This document shows positions 1 to 7,917 of a stretch of 20,162 nucleotides of DNA, one piece after another. Location: positions 1 through 20,162 of the IMG/VR virus record IMGVR_UViG_3300010885_068551. One strand, written 5' to 3'. The notes under the pieces are model-generated. The model was not told the DNA's origin. It did not search any database and saw nothing but the letters and a program-made list of their open reading frames with translations. Each line of letters starts with the position of its first letter. Position 1 is the stretch's first letter. The DNA is from a virus. The position numbers and the translations under genes are program-made.

Positions 1-361
1 CCTCTTTATTTTCCCTAATAAATTGAAACATATCATTCTTTTCTCTTAGGGCAACAAAGTCAAAACTGACCCCATTGTAATCTGGATGCGGCGGCTTGTA
101 AGCATTATCTTTTAATGACTTATTTACATCCTCACTATCTGAAATGTACACATGGTTCCATAATACGCACATGTTATCATTCATATAGCAATAACCCTTG
201 TATCTGCTAATATTCTCATATACTCTATCCAATATCTCGTCTATATTCTTTTCTCTTGCCAAAAATTCACTCTTGGGATGGTATTTTATTAATAAATCTT
301 GGCACTTAACAAAGAAGTCTACCTTCTCCTCTTGGGTAAGTGATGTAAATAGTTTAGGCAT
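1..361 (-). CDS. Hypothetical phage protein, C-terminus missing at window edge
   Basis: Read on the minus strand, an ATG at 361-359 opens a frame with no stop for 120 codons, running off the left edge, so the C-terminus is unknown. The product starts MPKLFTSLTQEEKVDFF and looks like a soluble mixed alpha/beta protein. An Asp/Glu-rich helical N-terminus is followed by an aromatic stretch with RYKGYCYMND near residues 54-63 and LWNHVYISD near 68-76. There is no signal peptide or membrane segment. I do not recognise the family and assign no function. It is the only minus-strand gene seen and diverges from the zinc-ribbon gene across a 67-bp AT-rich gap. A plus-strand frame at 198-389 over the same DNA has low-complexity, gene-unlike composition and is judged a shadow. 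The uninterrupted frame, plausible protein composition and start beside a promoter-like gap support a real gene. Confidence 0.75.
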   Translation of the reverse strand, partial: MPKLFTSLTQEEKVDFFVKCQDLLIKYHPKSEFLAREKNIDEILDRVYENISRYKGYCYMNDNMCVLWNHVYISDSEDVNKSLKDNAYKPPHPDYNGVSFDFVALREKNDMFQFIRENKE

Positions 362-428
362 ATATGAGTGTATTAAAAAATATAATTAATTTTATTTAAT
401 TACATTACAATATATTAAACAATTCAAT
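362..428. promoter_or_regulatory. Divergent AT-rich intergenic region with shared leader elements
   Basis: This 67-bp gap separates the divergent genes and must hold both start regions. On the plus strand it contains GTGTAT at 368-373, a 13-mer TAATTTTATTTAA at 387-399, and ATTCAATATG at 422-431 over the start codon. The last two recur before the protease gene at 17158-17170 and 17194-17203 with almost the same spacing (22 versus 23 bp). On the minus strand, GTAATGTAAT (complement of 400-409) resembles the GTGTAAT motif of other gaps. No Shine-Dalgarno sequence precedes the ATG at 429. A promoter role is inferred from position and recurrence only. Confidence 0.5.
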
Positions 429-857
429 ATGAAAACAACTAATAAATTTTGCCACAACTGCGGAATTAAGTTAATTCCCACGGCAAAGTTCTGCGGGGAA
501 TGTGGTACATCTCAATCTTCTTTATCGGCAAAGCCACCTGAAGCTGAACCAGTTGTGGAAAAGAAAAAGAAACCAATAGCATCATATACTCCGTCTATAG
601 CCAATGGGGGAGATGATGACGATGATGATAGCTATGTTGACCATCTTGACCATTTAAATGTATCAATATCTTCTTTGGAAGTAGATTTTGGAAGACCAAA
701 TGCCGCAAAAGAAACATTTGCAGGAGTTATAGCTCAAGGTGCAGCGTTGGGACAAAATGCGGATTCTTTTACTCGACCCGCCGGAGAAACAGTTACCGAT
801 TCAAAAGCTTTCCTACAGCAATTCCAACAAGAGGCTGGAACTTTAAGAAATAAGTAA
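429..857 (+). CDS. Small zinc-ribbon protein with poly-aspartate tract
   Basis: The 142-aa product begins with a zinc ribbon: Cys8-x2-Cys11 and Cys22-x2-Cys25, each pair in a CxxCG knuckle, as in the zinc-ribbon families common in phage and bacterial regulatory proteins. A Pro/Lys/Glu-rich linker follows (about residues 33-55), then six consecutive Asp codons at 612-629 (residues 62-67). The C-terminal half is probably helical and contains SISSLEVDF and GVIAQGAALG. It has no enzymatic motif. The start has no Shine-Dalgarno sequence, only an AT-rich leader ending in ATTCAATATG. The stop lies 4 bp before the sigma-like gene, so the two are probably co-transcribed. A role as adaptor or transcription accessory factor fits the fold and neighbour, but that is inference; it could equally be a small virion or packaging accessory protein. 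Confidence 0.8.
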   Translation: MKTTNKFCHNCGIKLIPTAKFCGECGTSQSSLSAKPPEAEPVVEKKKKPIASYTPSIANGGDDDDDDSYVDHLDHLNVSISSLEVDFGRPNAAKETFAGVIAQGAALGQNADSFTRPAGETVTDSKAFLQQFQQEAGTLRNK

Positions 858-861
858 CCCA

Positions 862-1542
862 ATGAGCAAAATCAAAAGACCCAAGTTTGAGGATTGTTTA
901 GATATAATTAATCAAGAGATTTTAAAAAGAAAATCTAAATGGAACTTATCTTCAATAGCTTGGATGGACTTTGATGATGTCTCCCAAATCATAAGAATAC
1001 ATATTCATCAAAAGTGGAAGCAGTATAATCCTGAAAAATCGCTGCAACCCTGGATTAGTATCATCATTACCAATCAAATTAGAAACTTAGTTAGAAATCA
1101 TTATACAAACTACGCAAGACCTTGTTTGAGGTGTGATGCCGCAGTTGATTCAGATGGCTGCAAGATTTATAAAGAGCAATGTGATGCATGTCCATTGTAC
1201 GCCCACTGGAAAAAAAATAAACAACCTGCCACTTTTGTAAAACTGCCCCTCTCAATAGAAAACCACAGCAATGAAGTTTTTGAAATGTCTGGAAATTCAA
1301 ACTATGCAGAAGGTGATGAGCAGAAACTTCATGAAGCAATGAAAAAGATTTTAAAGCCAATTGAATATACTGTTTACAAAGGCTTATATATAGACAATAA
1401 AGAAGAAGCTGATGTTGCCAAGAGTTTAGGTTTCATTTCTAATGAAAAAGGCCGTGCCCCAGGATATCGCCAATTAAAGAATATCCAAAAATCAATTATA
1501 ATCAAGGCTAAAAAACACATAGAAGAACAAGGATTAGATTAG
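862..1542 (+). CDS. Sigma-70-like factor with Cys-rich insert, putative late sigma factor
   Basis: The 226-aa product has the layout of a small alternative sigma factor. Residues about 36-85 resemble sigma region 2 (DFDDVSQIIRIHIHQ, then PWISIIITNQIRNLVRNHY), the part that binds the -10 element and core polymerase. Residues about 165-220 resemble region 4, a helix-turn-helix (EYTVYKGLYI, then ADVAKSLGF, then a basic helix). Between them lies a Cys-rich insert: Cys88-x2-Cys91, Cys100, and Cys107-x2-Cys110, likely a zinc site. The expected job is directing host RNA polymerase to phage promoters, as T4 gp55 does for late genes. The gene sits between a zinc-ribbon gene and the packaging genes, 1 bp before the next start, and lacks a clear Shine-Dalgarno site. 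The sigma assignment rests on motif reading; a diverged DNA-binding regulator is the alternative. Confidence 0.72.
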   Translation: MSKIKRPKFEDCLDIINQEILKRKSKWNLSSIAWMDFDDVSQIIRIHIHQKWKQYNPEKSLQPWISIIITNQIRNLVRNHYTNYARPCLRCDAAVDSDGCKIYKEQCDACPLYAHWKKNKQPATFVKLPLSIENHSNEVFEMSGNSNYAEGDEQKLHEAMKKILKPIEYTVYKGLYIDNKEEADVAKSLGFISNEKGRAPGYRQLKNIQKSIIIKAKKHIEEQGLD

Positions 1543-1543
1543 T

Positions 1544-2647
1544 ATGGAAATTGCTCAAGAAGCGTTGACCCCCGAACAAGAGAAATTGGTCTTGGAGCTT
1601 TGGAATAAAAACCCCAATAGCCCTCCAGGATTAAAAGAATTAACCCAAGGAATTTTTGGCGGCGAATATGATGGCAGAAGCTGGCAAGGCAGAGTCATCA
1701 AAGCTTTCCTTGCAAAATGTAATTTAAAAGCCAAGGCTTCTAGCGATTACTCTTCCAAAACTCAAGAAATTGTTTTAACTGAAGATCAAAAACAGTATAT
1801 TATTAATAATGCTTCTACCATGACTTCATTAGACATGGCCAAGATATTATTTAACAACAATAACTTAACAAATCTTAATGCAGAGACCCGCGTTGTTAAT
1901 GAATTTACAAAAACCTTAGAGGGCAGAGTCATTTACAATCAGGCACAGAATGAAGATGTGCCCACCGAAAATTATCAACCCCCCGCCACCATTGATAAAG
2001 TCTTAAGAAGAGTTAATAAGTATGTAAACTCCACCCTAGACAAAGACAAATTAAACGCCAAGCAAAAAAAGGGTTTAGAAATGTTGATTAACTATCTCCA
2101 TACTTACCGCTTCATTAGACAAATGAATACTTTTGAAAGTCAAGAAGATAGGAATCTTTGTGAAGACTCTTTTATCCGTTACACCTACGATAAGCCAGAT
2201 TTAACCCAAGAAGAAATTGACCAATATATAGAATTATCCAATCAAACTGTGCGCAGCTTTAGTATCAAAAGAAGAAGTGAGTTGATGCAAGCAAGACTAG
2301 AAGAATTTACTACTGCCGATCCAGAGTCAATGAAAGTTTCTATGGGATTGGTGGAAGCAATTGGTAAAGCTGGAACAGAGTATGACCAATGTTTAAAAAG
2401 ATGCAATGACCTCCTTGATGACCTTAAGGAAAAAAGGAGCACGCGCCTTTCTAAACAAATCAAAGAGAATGCTTCTATCTTAAATCTTGTTGAAGATTGG
2501 CGCAATGAAGAACAAAGAATAAAGATGTTAAAATTGGGCGAGCTAGAACAGATTGCCATAGCTAATGAAGTTGAAAAACTCACAAGCATGGCAGAAATTA
2601 AAGCAAGAATTTTGGGTTTAGATAGGGATTCAATTTTATATGGATAA
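1544..2647 (+). CDS. Helical protein of unknown function, candidate small terminase subunit
   Basis: The 367-aa, mostly helical, charged, soluble product is not a family I recognise with confidence. Residues about 77-115 (LTEDQKQYIINN, then SLDMAKILFNNN) could form a helix-turn-helix. The C-terminal third (about 255-360) is rich in Glu, Lys and Leu with heptad-like spacing, suggesting coiled coil and oligomerisation. A DNA-binding N-terminus plus an oligomerising helical core, two genes before the large terminase, fits a small terminase subunit that recognises phage DNA and stimulates packaging. It is longer than typical small terminases (often 100-200 aa), so the assignment is tentative. AAGGA at 1529-1533 is a plausible ribosome-binding site. 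Its end overlaps the next gene by 8 bp, indicating translational coupling with the nuclease and terminase genes. Confidence 0.6.
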   Translation: MEIAQEALTPEQEKLVLELWNKNPNSPPGLKELTQGIFGGEYDGRSWQGRVIKAFLAKCNLKAKASSDYSSKTQEIVLTEDQKQYIINNASTMTSLDMAKILFNNNNLTNLNAETRVVNEFTKTLEGRVIYNQAQNEDVPTENYQPPATIDKVLRRVNKYVNSTLDKDKLNAKQKKGLEMLINYLHTYRFIRQMNTFESQEDRNLCEDSFIRYTYDKPDLTQEEIDQYIELSNQTVRSFSIKRRSELMQARLEEFTTADPESMKVSMGLVEAIGKAGTEYDQCLKRCNDLLDDLKEKRSTRLSKQIKENASILNLVEDWRNEEQRIKMLKLGELEQIAIANEVEKLTSMAEIKARILGLDRDSILYG

Positions 2648-3563
2648 TATAATTTGTAAAGTTTGCGATAAACAATTTGATAATGATGGCGGTCTTCATA
2701 AACATTTGAAGACCCATAAGATGACCCAAACAGAGTACTATCAAAAATTTTATCCTAGACGCGATAGATCTGATGGCTCACTGATTAAATATAAAAATAA
2801 AGAATTTTACTTTAATACAGAATTTAATTCCAAAAACAGTTTAAAAGCTTGGCTTGCATCTGTTGCGCCAATTACCAGAGAAATATACATTAAAGATTTT
2901 CTTCTCAAGAGAAAGCAAAAGAAAAATTTGGTTTATGTACCAACCCAAATTGAACTTAGAACCTTAATGATTCCTGGAATTAAATATATTACTGATCAAC
3001 TTGGTGACTACAATCAATTTTGTCAAAACTTAGGTTTTAAAATCCGATTCTCAAAAAAAGAGCTAAATGAAAAAACTTTTAAAGATATTTCCAAGAAAGT
3101 AATATTTGCTGACTCAAGAGAGCAAAATCCATTAGACTTTGATAACACTACCAGAACCAAAGGTATGAGCTTTGGGGATTATAGAATGGCCAATTCCAAT
3201 ATTTATATTGAGCGCAAAAGCTTAGGAGATGCATGGGGAACATTATCTGGGGGAATTGAAAGATTTGAGCGTGAGATCATTAGAGCTAAAGAGGCTGGGG
3301 CTTATTTAATCATACTGGTAGAGAGCCCATTTGAATCTTTAGAAAAATTTCCTACCCAGAGACAAGTTTATGGCAAAATCAAGATACCCATAGAGTTTAT
3401 TCATCATAATATAAGAGATTTATTACAAAAGTATGAGGGTATCCAATTCTTATTTGTTAAAGATAGGGATGAAGCAAGCAGAATCATTCAAAAAGTATTC
3501 TCTGCCGATGACCAAGTAAAAGATGTTGATCTCCAATACTTGTATGATATAGGAGAATTATGA
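2640..3563 (+). CDS. C2H2 zinc finger fused to ERCC4-type nuclease
   Basis: The 307-aa product opens with a classical C2H2 finger: Cys6/Cys9, a hydrophobic core, then His22 and His26, followed by a MucR-like HKMTQTEYYQKFYP tail. The C-terminal half (about 153-287) carries the ERCC4/XPF nuclease signature: Asp158 in FADSREQNPLDF, GDY at 179-181, and Glu191-Arg192-Lys193 in IYIERKSLGD. This family cuts branched or flap DNA using metal ions at the D..GD..ERK site, and all these residues are present, so it should be active. The gene overlaps its upstream neighbour by 8 bp and the large terminase by 4 bp (ATGA), so the three proteins are probably made together. A role in trimming branched replicating DNA before or during packaging is inferred from this placement; recombination or repair is the alternative. 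AGGG at 2624-2627 may serve as the ribosome-binding site. Confidence 0.88.
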   Translation: MDNIICKVCDKQFDNDGGLHKHLKTHKMTQTEYYQKFYPRRDRSDGSLIKYKNKEFYFNTEFNSKNSLKAWLASVAPITREIYIKDFLLKRKQKKNLVYVPTQIELRTLMIPGIKYITDQLGDYNQFCQNLGFKIRFSKKELNEKTFKDISKKVIFADSREQNPLDFDNTTRTKGMSFGDYRMANSNIYIERKSLGDAWGTLSGGIERFEREIIRAKEAGAYLIILVESPFESLEKFPTQRQVYGKIKIPIEFIHHNIRDLLQKYEGIQFLFVKDRDEASRIIQKVFSADDQVKDVDLQYLYDIGEL

Positions 3564-5401
3564 GTTGGCATTCTCCTGAAAAATATAAAACACCCGTAGA
3601 GGATGTAAATAAAATTTTCTTAGATCTAAAAGGAGAATTAGATTCAAAGGAAGCTAGGATTACTCTTGCCAGATTTCTGCATCGTAATTTAGGTTTAACA
3701 ACTGAACTATTAACTGGAGTTAAACTCTATCCTGATCAAATCATAAATATTAAAGGCATGATGCAGAGCAATTTTACTCTTTGTGTTTGGGGGCGTGGCC
3801 TTGGTAAAACTTTCTCTGCGGCAATGTTTTGCATATTGCAAACTATCTTTTATCCAGGATCAAATATTCTTATTGCTGGACCAACATTTAGAACTGCCCG
3901 TTTTATTTTTAATCATATAGAAAAAATATGTGATAGTCGTGATGCCCAATTACTTTTTCAAGCAATGGGAGTTAAAAGCAAAAGAAACGACGAATTTAGA
4001 TGGAAAATTAATGGAGGAGAGATTGTTGCCATTCCCCTTAACGGAGAAAAGATTCGCGGTTTCCGCGCTAACATATTAATTATTGACGAGTTCCTTTTAA
4101 TGAATGAAGACTTGGTAGAAAAAGTATTAATGCCATTCCTTTTGGCTCCCCAAGACATCAAAGAGCGCCAAATCATCAAAGCAAAAGAAACAGAGCTTAT
4201 TCGTAGAGGAATTTTAAAAGAAGAAGACAGGATGGAATTCTCTAACAAAGCTAAACTAATTGCCCTTTCATCTGCCAGTTATACCTGCGAATTCTTATAC
4301 AAGAAGTATGATGAATTTGTTAAACAGATTTACTCACCAGAGATATCTGAGAATGGAGCCAAATATTTTGTAAGTCAAATGGCTTGGGATTCAATTCCTC
4401 TTGATCGTGTAGATAAGAATATTATCAAACAAGCTCAGAGCAATGAATCAAATGCTGCCACATTCAAAAGAGAATATGGTGCTCAATTTATTGATGGTTC
4501 AGACAGTTACTTTTCAATGAAAAAAATGATTGAGTGTACTGTCCCCGACGGCGAAATCCCAACTCTTTTGCTCCAAGGCAAGAAAGACAAGAAATACATC
4601 TTAGCTATTGACCCCAACTTCTCTAACTCTGCCACCGCTGACCATTTTGGCATGTGCGTTATAGAGCTTGATGATGAGGATGGCAAGGTAGGGGGCACAG
4701 TTGTTCATAACTATGCCAAAGCTGGTAAAGACCTGAAAGATCATATTAATTATTTTTATTATATATATAGTAATTTTAATATTGAGATGATTATCATTGA
4801 CTATGCTGGTTATCAGTTTATTGAGTCTGCTAATGAAAGCGAGTTGTTTAGAAAAGACGGGGTAGAGATTAAAGTGTTTGAATTTTACGCCGAAAAAGAT
4901 GGGGCAGAATTAGAAGAACAATTAAAACTAGCTAGGAAGGGCTACAATAAGCAAATTAATAAGATTGCCTTTACTCAATACTTTACTTCTGACTTTATCA
5001 GAAAAGGAAATGAATGGCTACAGGGTTGCATTGACTACAAGAAAATTTGGTTTGGGGGAGGTATAAAAGCAGATGGTTCATCATTTGATAGGGCTGTATC
5101 TGCAAATGTTGCCCTAAATTTAGTTGATGAAGAAAGCATCTCTGATTTGATTGATACCCAAGAAATCCTATTAAAAAACACAAAATATGAGTGTGCATCA
5201 ATTGAGGTCAAAACCACAGCCAAAGGCACTCAAAGTTTCGATTTACCACAAATAATGAAAAGAGATAATACTTCAACAAGAATGAGGCGCGATTCCTATA
5301 CTGCCCTTATGCTTGGTTGCTGGGGTATGAAATGTTATTATGACATTGCTAGGGGCCCCCAAGAAGATAATTCTCAATCTTTTGAGCCAATACTTATTTA
5401 A
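3560..5401 (+). CDS. terL: Terminase large subunit (packaging ATPase-nuclease)
   Basis: The 613-aa product is the DNA-packaging motor, which pumps DNA through the portal into the prohead using ATP and cuts it at the ends of packaging. The N-terminal ATPase has a Walker A motif GRGLGKT at residues 78-84, Walker B ILIIDE at 172-177 with catalytic Glu177, and a likely coupling motif SSAS at 237-240. The C-terminal RNase H-like nuclease shows Asp351 in ILAIDPNFS and Asp414 in IIIDYAG, two expected metal ligands. Length is typical for T4-type large terminases. The start ATG lies in an ATGA overlap with the nuclease gene, with AGGAG at 3551-3555, so translation is probably coupled. The ATPase motifs make this assignment secure. 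Confidence 0.97.
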   Translation: MSWHSPEKYKTPVEDVNKIFLDLKGELDSKEARITLARFLHRNLGLTTELLTGVKLYPDQIINIKGMMQSNFTLCVWGRGLGKTFSAAMFCILQTIFYPGSNILIAGPTFRTARFIFNHIEKICDSRDAQLLFQAMGVKSKRNDEFRWKINGGEIVAIPLNGEKIRGFRANILIIDEFLLMNEDLVEKVLMPFLLAPQDIKERQIIKAKETELIRRGILKEEDRMEFSNKAKLIALSSASYTCEFLYKKYDEFVKQIYSPEISENGAKYFVSQMAWDSIPLDRVDKNIIKQAQSNESNAATFKREYGAQFIDGSDSYFSMKKMIECTVPDGEIPTLLLQGKKDKKYILAIDPNFSNSATADHFGMCVIELDDEDGKVGGTVVHNYAKAGKDLKDHINYFYYIYSNFNIEMIIIDYAGYQFIESANESELFRKDGVEIKVFEFYAEKDGAELEEQLKLARKGYNKQINKIAFTQYFTSDFIRKGNEWLQGCIDYKKIWFGGGIKADGSSFDRAVSANVALNLVDEESISDLIDTQEILLKNTKYECASIEVKTTAKGTQSFDLPQIMKRDNTSTRMRRDSYTALMLGCWGMKCYYDIARGPQEDNSQSFEPILI

Positions 5402-5434
5402 TAAGATATAATAAGTGTAATCTTTTTATAGGCT
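5402..5434 (+). promoter_or_regulatory. Short leader with GTGTAAT motif, candidate phage promoter
   Basis: This 33-bp gap between terminase and the collagen-like fibre contains TATAAT at about 5407-5412 and GTGTAAT at 5415-5421, the latter 13 bp before the ATG. The extended form AAGTGTAAT also occurs twice at 17153-17193, and GTGTAAT occurs before the gene at 10841. It could be a -10-like element followed by a conserved transcript 5' end, or an RNA-processing signal. Only a weak TAGG at 5429-5432 could act as ribosome-binding site. Promoter function is inferred. Confidence 0.45.
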
Positions 5435-7912
5435 ATGGCTTTTGATTCAACAATAAGAATAAGGCAGATAAATCAATCAGAACTCTCGGGTTTTGTTATT
5501 GGTGCCATTCCCTCTGTCGCCTCTCAAATTTCGGGCAATATAATACCTTCTGGTTCTGGAGTTTATAATTTAGGCTCTCTAACAAATTATTATAAAAATG
5601 TCTATTCTAACGGTATCACACTCCCTTCTGGCAGCGGAATTCAAATTGGAAGTTCTTTCCTTACTGCTTATAGCTCTGGCGGCGCGGGAGTTGTTCAAAT
5701 AGATGGTTATAAAATTACATCTTCTGGAAATTTTATATCTATCCAAGGGCCACAAGGTATTCAGGGGCCAAGTGGAGCAACAGGAGTAACTGGTCCCACG
5801 GGAACAAGTATAACTGGAGCATCTTATAATTCAGGAACTTATAATTTAAGTCTTTATTTTTCTAATGGATATGTAACTGGTTTTTATATACCGCCAATAA
5901 CTGGCCCAACAGGTGTTTCTGTTACTGGATTTTTCCAGAGTGGATCATACATATATCCTCAATTTGATCGTTTTCAAGGGACAGGATTGCCAATTCAATT
6001 GATTGCTGGCCCAGTTGGTCCTCCAGGATCAATTAATTTAAATTTTTATTCTGGAAATAATAGTCATTCATTTAGTCAGGCAAATTTCCCAAATGGAGTT
6101 GTAATAGATCCTTATTATTATACTGGATATTATCCTGATATTTCCTTGATGAGAGGAATGGCTTATACCTTTGATTCTAGTGGATTAGCCACACACATAA
6201 TCACAGAACAAGATACTGGAATATTTGGACTTTTATTTTCTGGACAAACTATTCCATTTAGCGTTGGAGATCCTATTAATTATTATGAAGGAATAAATAA
6301 TGGAACAGGATATTGGAGACCCGTATTTTTTGATAAAAATCAACCAACTGGATTTTTTAATTCAATTAATAATCTTCCTGTTTTCGAGTCTATTGATGCA
6401 ACCAACAATGAAGTTTATTATGACCTTCTTCTAAATAATCTTTATAGAACTAAAATTTCTATTTCAACTGAGTTTACTGCCAAAAATAATTATAAATATG
6501 GTTTCGCTGTTTATACCATTGGTGGCGACACGACAAATGATTATTTAATGACTGGTAGTTCCATCACTGGCTATGCAGTAGTTTGCGGAAATGTTTATGT
6601 TTCTTCTGGAGTTGGTCCTGCTGGACCCAGTGGAGCACAAGGAACTCAAGGAGATCAAGGAATTGTTGGTCCACAAGGCGTGACTGGACCACCAGGAGAA
6701 AGCGTTCAAGGCGTAAGTGTTGTAAGTTTAAACTATGAAAATCCTGGAAACATAAATCCACAAATTCAATTTAATTTGTCTGATGGATCCCAGACAACTT
6801 GGGTTCCACTACCTACTGGTGGGCCATCTGGGGTAGCTGGACCACAGGGACCAATTGGTTCTTTAACCAATTATTTTCGTGGTGAATATTCTAATTCAAA
6901 CACATATATTCAAAATGATACTATCTCTTCTAGTGGTTCATCTTATATAAATACTGGCTCAACAATCATTGGAACTCCCCCACCTACTTCTCCTTGGCAA
7001 ATGCTTGCTCAAAAAGGGGACAAGGGAGATATCGGTGCAACAGGTGCGACAGGATATGCGGATAAATATAGTTCAAATTTTTATGTTGTATCTGGTTTTC
7101 CAACAGGGGCAGGTACTTATGCAAATGGAATCACAGGAATAACTGTCACGGGGTTAAGTTTAAGTGGAATCAATGCTAAATTCACAACTGGGCATCGTGT
7201 TTCTTTTAGAAATACTGGTTTAGTTGGATATAGTTATACCCCTTATCAACAAATCATTGTCTCGACCAATACATATACTGGTTCTTATTTTTATGCATCT
7301 GTTAATTCTTATAATTCCCAAAATGGAACAATTAGTTTCTCTGTCCTAAGTGGGTTATCAAACATTGCCGGTATATTAAACACAACTATAGATGCAAGTA
7401 ATAATATTCTCTGGTATAATTATGGTAATGCAACCATAAATTTAGGCGCTAATATATTGAGCGGCGCCAAAGGGGATCAAGGTATTCAAGGACCAAAAGG
7501 CGACCCTGGCACTCCACAAGCCTTAAGAAACACATCATATATTTTGAATTATAATTTAGAAGGGGGAGATTCTATTGTTCTTCCCACATCTTTATATGAT
7601 GTATTTAGCATTTTAATTACTGGCGTTCAAACCTATGGAAATACAAGTGCTGGAATAAATTTAGACTGGGCTAATTTTCAAACTGGTCAATCTGTTATAT
7701 TAAAAATAAGGAATAGTGGTGTAATTTATGGAAACGCCGCAGAAGGTAAATTGTTTACATTCTCGGGTGCAGCTTATAATAATATAAAATGGCCAGCTGG
7801 AACTTATTCTTGCCCAGACAAAGGGCAAGCGTATATTTATACATTATTGAGGTTCCCTGATGAGACGGGCAGCACATCATGTTATGGGACATACTCTAAT
7901 CCATATTATTAA
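5435..7912 (+). CDS. Collagen-like phage fibre protein
   Basis: The 825-aa product is a modular fibre. The N-terminus (about 40-80) has a YNLGSLTNYYKNVYSNGI motif of the kind found near attachment or trimerisation regions of phage fibres. Seven short Gly-X-Y collagen-like segments follow, near residues 105-125, 157-165, 192-199, 392-426, 463-476, 528-540 and 677-693. They are separated by Gly/Ser/Tyr-rich beta domains. Residues about 480-524 (FRGEYSNSNTY to SPWQMLAQ) resemble a CBM5/12-like aromatic module often found just before collagen repeats. The C-terminal domain has two cysteines (793 and 816) in a compact tip. Such proteins form trimeric fibres on the virion surface, likely for adhesion. 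No enzymatic motif is visible. Its position between terminase and portal is unusual, and head-fibre as well as tail-fibre roles are possible. Confidence 0.88.
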   Translation: MAFDSTIRIRQINQSELSGFVIGAIPSVASQISGNIIPSGSGVYNLGSLTNYYKNVYSNGITLPSGSGIQIGSSFLTAYSSGGAGVVQIDGYKITSSGNFISIQGPQGIQGPSGATGVTGPTGTSITGASYNSGTYNLSLYFSNGYVTGFYIPPITGPTGVSVTGFFQSGSYIYPQFDRFQGTGLPIQLIAGPVGPPGSINLNFYSGNNSHSFSQANFPNGVVIDPYYYTGYYPDISLMRGMAYTFDSSGLATHIITEQDTGIFGLLFSGQTIPFSVGDPINYYEGINNGTGYWRPVFFDKNQPTGFFNSINNLPVFESIDATNNEVYYDLLLNNLYRTKISISTEFTAKNNYKYGFAVYTIGGDTTNDYLMTGSSITGYAVVCGNVYVSSGVGPAGPSGAQGTQGDQGIVGPQGVTGPPGESVQGVSVVSLNYENPGNINPQIQFNLSDGSQTTWVPLPTGGPSGVAGPQGPIGSLTNYFRGEYSNSNTYIQNDTISSSGSSYINTGSTIIGTPPPTSPWQMLAQKGDKGDIGATGATGYADKYSSNFYVVSGFPTGAGTYANGITGITVTGLSLSGINAKFTTGHRVSFRNTGLVGYSYTPYQQIIVSTNTYTGSYFYASVNSYNSQNGTISFSVLSGLSNIAGILNTTIDASNNILWYNYGNATINLGANILSGAKGDQGIQGPKGDPGTPQALRNTSYILNYNLEGGDSIVLPTSLYDVFSILITGVQTYGNTSAGINLDWANFQTGQSVILKIRNSGVIYGNAAEGKLFTFSGAAYNNIKWPAGTYSCPDKGQAYIYTLLRFPDETGSTSCYGTYSNPYY

Positions 7913-7917
7913 AATTT

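Noticed and set aside
198-389. Plus-strand open frame of 63 codons
   Set aside because: It lies over the minus-strand gene at 1-361, has low-complexity Phe/Ser/Lys composition and no ribosome-binding site; judged a shadow.
5739-7520. Gly-X-Y coding stretches as DNA repeats or a CRISPR-like array
   Set aside because: The similarity comes from the collagen protein pattern; there are no constant-length repeats with unique spacers.
7719-7725. GTGTAAT inside the collagen-like fibre gene
   Set aside because: It is within coding sequence with no nearby gene start; treated as a chance copy, and counted against over-reading the motif.
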